This document shows, piece after piece, positions 15,777 to 19,233 of a DNA stretch of 19,233 bases (positions are counted from its first letter, which is position 1; each line of letters starts with the position of its first letter). The notes beneath the pieces are model-generated. The model did no database searches. It was not told the DNA's origin and saw nothing but the letters and a program-made list of their open reading frames with translations. The stretch is from JANXVV01 sp038230975 (GTDB taxonomy: Bacteria; Planctomycetota; Phycisphaerae; Tepidisphaerales; Tepidisphaeraceae). The translations under genes were made by a program, and so were the position numbers. The stretch is from assembly GCA_038230975.1 (NCBI GenBank), contig JBBRMF010000079.1, positions 1-19,233 of the forward strand. Direction: 5' to 3'.

Positions 15777-18700
15777 TTAGGTATTCAGTGCAGAATTATC
15801 TTGTGCTCCAAGGAGCGATAATAGCTGCGTGTGACAGCCACCGTTGTCGGCACTGATCAGTCGATTCTGGGCGGAATAGAACACATTGCTTCCGGCCGGG
15901 CCGAAGTGGTCGATGTAGTCACCGCAGACAAAGTCAACCTGGAAATAGGACGCCGGAATCGTCACCTGCATGGTATGCATACCGGGCGAGAAGGTTCCGG
16001 TAGCGAACTGATAGACCGATTGCAGGTACGCTTTGTTCGCGTCAAACGAGCTGCCCGGTGCAGTGTAGCTGACCAGCGTAAGCTTTGCCGTGTGATTGGA
16101 GGCGACCGTAAATCGAACCTTCACCGTGTTGCCTTCGTGGATGTGACCGCGCAGGTCGGAAAACCAGGTATTGCTTCCGTTGACGCTGTATGAGATGCCA
16201 GTCACCCACTGCCGATCGTTGCACTTCATGTAGTTATCAAAATCACGTCCAGAGTAGACAGTCCCGGCAGAAGAGTTGACCGTGTAATAAGTGCTGAGTG
16301 CCGGCGCGGTGCGGACATATCCGGTAGGGGTTACTTGCTGGACGAAATATCGGCCGGCCGTCAAGTTCCCAAAGTTGTAGGCACCCGTGGTGGCGTCGGT
16401 CGTGACACTCATGATCGCCGCGCCGTCACCGCTGTCGAGCACACCGTTGTTATTTACGTCGCGGTAGAGGTTGACCGTAACCCCGGCCAGCGCTCCGTCG
16501 TCGCCGCTCAATCCATCGCCGGTTGTGTCGCGGAACGTGGTGCCGTTGATCGTCACTTTGCTGGTTTTCACCGTTTCCGTCACAGGTGACGAAGTGCTTT
16601 CGGAGTAGTTCGAGTCACTGCTCGTAAAACACGCAACGATGTTGTGAATACCCAGACCGAGTGTGGATGTCGTCAGGGTTGCCGGGCCACCGGTGTAATT
16701 CGTCACGGTTCCCAGATTTGAGTACGTTCCATCGGCCAGCAATTCCTTGAATGTGACGGTGCCTGACAGTGGGCTCGTGCCAGATGGCGTCACAGTTGCC
16801 GTGAATGTCACGGACGCTCCAAGGAAGACACACTCGTTGCTGGTCGACAACGTTGTGGTCGTCGTGGCTGGGGCAGCACTGACCGTGGCTTGAACGACCA
16901 GCGAGAATTCGGAGGTATTGCCAGCATCATCGGTGGCAGTTGCGGTCACAAGTGATTGGCCTGCTGGCAGACTGGGTACGGTCGTCGTGAAAATGGCGTT
17001 GCCGGTTACATCCGTCGTCACGGTCACGCTACCAATATAGGTCTTGCCTTGTCCATAAAGCGTGGGATCAGGGGCAGTGCTGCTAAAGAGTTCCAGCGTG
17101 TAAGTGCTCGAGGCCAGACCCACATAGGATCCGGAAATGATTGTCGACGTGGACGAGCTCATCGCGGTCGAAAGAACCGGGTAATTCACATAATTATTCG
17201 GTCCTGTTCGCAGGGTATTCGCGGGTCCATTTGGAGTGACCCCATTTACGCCAATTCCGTTAATTAACTCAATTAGGTCAATTCCCAGGCCTGAATTCCC
17301 ATAGATTGAATTGCCTCGAATCGTGTTTTGCGTACCGTCAAAAATGCTAATGCCGGTACCCGTATTTGCATAGATTGAATTGCCTTGAATCGTGTTTTGA
17401 TTGCCACTTAGGACCGTGACGCCGTTATTTCCGTTAAAGGCAATGACGTTGCCTTGAGCGGCCGAGCCCCCGATGACGCTTCCGCTCGACTCGATATAGA
17501 TTCCTTCCGACACATTGGGAAGTGGCGTTAAGCCGCCACCTTGCGTCCCGATCAAGTTCCCTTGGACAGTCGCAGCGGCACCGAGGTAGATTCCATAGCC
17601 GTAGTTGCCGGAAATCAGGTTGTCGCTGATCGTAGCACCTGCTGAGAGGACGTGAATGCCGTTGCCGAAATTTCCCTGAGCCATTGTGCCGGCTTCATCG
17701 GAGCCGATATGGTTACCGATGACGAGGTTATAGGCGGTCGCGCCGGTGTTGATGCGTATCCCATCACCAATTGAGCCATCGATCAGGTTTCGCAAGTCCG
17801 GCGATGTGCCGCCCACGGTATTGTCATGCGAACCCGCACCAATCAATACGCCATTGCCTAAGTTACCGAGTATGCCACTGTTGCCGCCGGCGAGGTCAGT
17901 TCCGATGTTGTTTCCGGCGATCGTGACAAAGCTGGCGTGATCGAGGGAGACACCGCTTCCGTAGTTGCCGGAAATGACATTCCCAATCGCATGTGACCCG
18001 CCGATGGTGATGCCAGTGCTGTTGAAGATGAACACGCCGTTACCATAATTGGGAAGTGCGATGCTGCCGGAGACATCAACGCCGATATAGTTCGCCTGCA
18101 CCGTCGTTAAGCTGCCAAGGCTGTTATGAATTGCAACACCCTGACCACCGTTACCGGAGATGATGTTCCCGTTTACGAGGGTGTTTGAGACATTGTCGAG
18201 ATAAACTCCGCTCCCTCCATTGCCAATCGCCGAATCACCGCTCAAGTTCGTACCGATGAAGTTGTTGGAAATTGAATTTCCTGTGGCCGTTGCAGTGCTT
18301 CCGGTAATCCGTACGCCATTGAAATCGTTCCCCGAGATCACATTTTTCTCGCCGCCTAGCCCGATATGATTGCCATCAGACTGGTTAATGACAACGCCCT
18401 CATTGTTTCCCATGGCTAATGTGCCGGATGGATCGACGCCAATGTAATCGCTCACGATCGTGTTGTTTCCCGGACCAGAAATATTGATGCCCGCGCCAGT
18501 TTTGAAATTGTCGATAGCCAAACCTTGTACTGTGGTGTCCCCGCCGGCGATATCCAATCCGTTGGCCGCTGGGCCTGCACCCGTTCCGTCCAATTGAATA
18601 AGTGGCATCCTGACGTTGACGTATCCGGGTTGCGTCGAACCATCGATGATCGCACCCTCTAAAATAGTCGGAAGTGCCGAAAGCAGAGAAATAGTGTGAA

Positions 18701-18974
18701 CTCCCGTGCCCGGTATGTTGAATGCAATGGTGTCTTGGCCGGGATTTGAATTGGCTGAATTGATGGCGTCGCGGAGAGTGACAGCGGTAGGATTTAACGG
18801 ATCGTAGAAATCATTCGCCGTCGTCACCGTAAAGACGGTTGAGGAGAGCAAGGTTCGGTGTTCAAGAAGTTCAAAAGCACTGAATCGCGATCGCTTCTTA
18901 TCAGACAATTTGGGGACTTTTGAAAAACCACGTGAAAACGATTGTTGAATCAAGGATCGATTGCGGCGGCTCAT
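15777..18974 (-). CDS. Giant LEPR-type parallel beta-helix surface protein with Ig-like and SdrD-B-like domains
   Basis: A 1065-residue protein from the ATG at 18974-18972, with AAGGAG (plus coordinates 18982-18987) 7 nt upstream; an upstream in-frame ATG at 19175 has no such site and would add 67 residues before the LEPR-like motif. The N-terminus is basic, then FELLEHRTLLSS (34-45), a LEPR-xLL variant with His for Pro. Residues 46-110 (FTVTTANDFYDPLNPTAVTL, then RDAINSAN) match the start seen in right-handed beta-helix adhesins. Residues 110-600 are beta-helix turns with Asn ladders (NVISGNYGSGV, NNFIGTNLSGDSAIGNGGSG). Residues 600-700 and 700-805 are Ig-like. About 808-915 is a Cna-B/SdrD-like domain (GTTFRDTTGDGLSGDDG, DVNNNGVLDSGDG) probably calcium binding. 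About 919-1055 is a C-terminal domain (VDFVCGDYIDHFGPAGSN, LISADNGG). Likely secreted adhesin or polysaccharide-binding protein. Confidence 0.87.
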   Translation of the reverse strand: MSRRNRSLIQQSFSRGFSKVPKLSDKKRSRFSAFELLEHRTLLSSTVFTVTTANDFYDPLNPTAVTLRDAINSANSNPGQDTIAFNIPGTGVHTISLLSALPTILEGAIIDGSTQPGYVNVRMPLIQLDGTGAGPAANGLDIAGGDTTVQGLAIDNFKTGAGINISGPGNNTIVSDYIGVDPSGTLAMGNNEGVVINQSDGNHIGLGGEKNVISGNDFNGVRITGSTATATGNSISNNFIGTNLSGDSAIGNGGSGVYLDNVSNTLVNGNIISGNGGQGVAIHNSLGSLTTVQANYIGVDVSGSIALPNYGNGVFIFNSTGITIGGSHAIGNVISGNYGSGVSLDHASFVTIAGNNIGTDLAGGNSGILGNLGNGVLIGAGSHDNTVGGTSPDLRNLIDGSIGDGIRINTGATAYNLVIGNHIGSDEAGTMAQGNFGNGIHVLSAGATISDNLISGNYGYGIYLGAAATVQGNLIGTQGGGLTPLPNVSEGIYIESSGSVIGGSAAQGNVIAFNGNNGVTVLSGNQNTIQGNSIYANTGTGISIFDGTQNTIRGNSIYGNSGLGIDLIELINGIGVNGVTPNGPANTLRTGPNNYVNYPVLSTAMSSSTSTIISGSYVGLASSTYTLELFSSTAPDPTLYGQGKTYIGSVTVTTDVTGNAIFTTTVPSLPAGQSLVTATATDDAGNTSEFSLVVQATVSAAPATTTTTLSTSNECVFLGASVTFTATVTPSGTSPLSGTVTFKELLADGTYSNLGTVTNYTGGPATLTTSTLGLGIHNIVACFTSSDSNYSESTSSPVTETVKTSKVTINGTTFRDTTGDGLSGDDGALAGVTVNLYRDVNNNGVLDSGDGAAIMSVTTDATTGAYNFGNLTAGRYFVQQVTPTGYVRTAPALSTYYTVNSSAGTVYSGRDFDNYMKCNDRQWVTGISYSVNGSNTWFSDLRGHIHEGNTVKVRFTVASNHTAKLTLVSYTAPGSSFDANKAYLQSVYQFATGTFSPGMHTMQVTIPASYFQVDFVCGDYIDHFGPAGSNVFYSAQNRLISADNGGCHTQLLSLLGAQDNSALNT
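17300..17399 (-). repeat. Near-identical direct repeat of one beta-helix turn
   Basis: The 31-nt stretches 17300-17330 and 17369-17399 differ at a single base and are offset by 69 nt, that is 23 codons. They encode the successive turns QNTIQGNSIYANTGTGISIF and QNTIRGNSIYGNSGLGIDLI in the beta-helix region of the minus-strand protein. The offset equals one coil of a right-handed beta-helix, pointing to growth by duplication of single turns. Confidence 0.8.
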
Positions 18975-19233
18975 TTGAATTCTCCTTCTCGTCGAATTGA
19001 CGAGACTCCATGAAAATAGATCGTACGAGGGTGAAACGCCGACACTGCCTTCGGCGCGGCGTACAGCCAGCGGAATACGGCACTCGCCGCTTCCTTGAGA
19101 TGGCCTTACACCTATCGGCACGGGATCACTCGTTCGCCAGAAAAACGCTCGAATATCCTGCCTAAACAGATACAATTCGTGGAACTGAAATCCAAATCAC
19201 ATTGCCCATTTTGTGCGGGGGGCCGAAGTCGAA
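18975..19233. other. Region upstream of the beta-helix gene at the window end
   Basis: Contains the ribosome site of the minus-strand beta-helix gene (18982-18987) and no complete gene, RNA or obvious repeat. No convincing promoter hexamer pair is visible for the minus strand. At the extreme end a plus-strand frame from a GTG at 19179 reads VELKSKSHCPFCAGGRSR, containing a CxxC knuckle, and could be the first residues of a divergent gene; no ribosome site supports it. Confidence 0.3.

Noticed and set aside
1..19233. CRISPR array, tRNA, rRNA, prophage or transposase
   Set aside because: No regularly spaced direct repeats, tRNA cloverleaf, rRNA segment or mobile-element enzyme could be recognised on either strand by reading; absence was not tested by a search program.

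Overview
The window looks like chromosomal DNA of a Planctomycetota bacterium, probably a Phycisphaerae-like lineage (inference). Three things point there: two very large secreted-type proteins that begin with the planctomycete LEPR-xLL N-terminal motif, a CX4CH cytochrome-like protein of the planctomycete type, and a dockerin-like C-terminal module typical of such proteins. Base composition is moderately GC-rich and Shine-Dalgarno sites of the GGAG type precede most genes.

Region by region. Positions 1-1951 (minus strand): the 5' part of clpS (N-end-rule adaptor of the Clp protease, cut by the window edge) and, upstream of it, an exported TPR protein with a carboxypeptidase-regulatory-like domain. 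Positions 2145-2712 (plus): a DUF1802 gene split by one extra G in a run of eight G. Positions 2815-5354 (plus): an exported CX4CH cytochrome-like protein with a TPR segment, a small membrane-anchored protein of unknown function, and an OmpA-family lipoprotein. Positions 5361-6466: hisH (glutaminase subunit of imidazole glycerol phosphate synthase) followed closely by a three-helix membrane protein. Positions 6500-6586: a large intergenic palindrome with 34-bp arms.

Positions 6639-9924 form a compact lipid-type operon: a CDP-alcohol phosphatidyltransferase of the YnbA type, a PlsC-type acyltransferase, and a YnbC-like fusion of alpha/beta hydrolase and SAM methyltransferase. This resembles the poorly understood ynbABC cluster of Escherichia coli, but with an acyltransferase in the place of the CdsA-like YnbB. 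The set suggests synthesis, acyl transfer and modification of an unidentified phospholipid or neutral lipid.

Positions 10233-14789 encode a 1518-residue LEPR protein with a complete metzincin zinc site (HExxHxxGxxH plus Met-turn), a PPC-like domain, two laminin-G/DUF1349-like sandwiches, three fibronectin III modules, Ig-like domains and a degenerate dockerin. A SAM-methyltransferase-like gene follows 10 nt later. Convergent to it, on the minus strand, is a 1065-residue LEPR-type parallel beta-helix protein with Ig-like, SdrD-B-like and C-terminal adhesin-like domains and a clear intrinsic terminator. The two giant proteins are probably cell-surface or secreted matrix proteins.

I see no CRISPR array, tRNA, rRNA, integrase, transposase or phage gene. 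The most interesting items are the ynb-like lipid cluster with its Asn-substituted catalytic motif, the frameshifted DUF1802 gene at a G8 tract, the intergenic palindrome, and the metzincin LEPR protein. Family assignments come from reading motifs and from memory of the families; no database search was possible.
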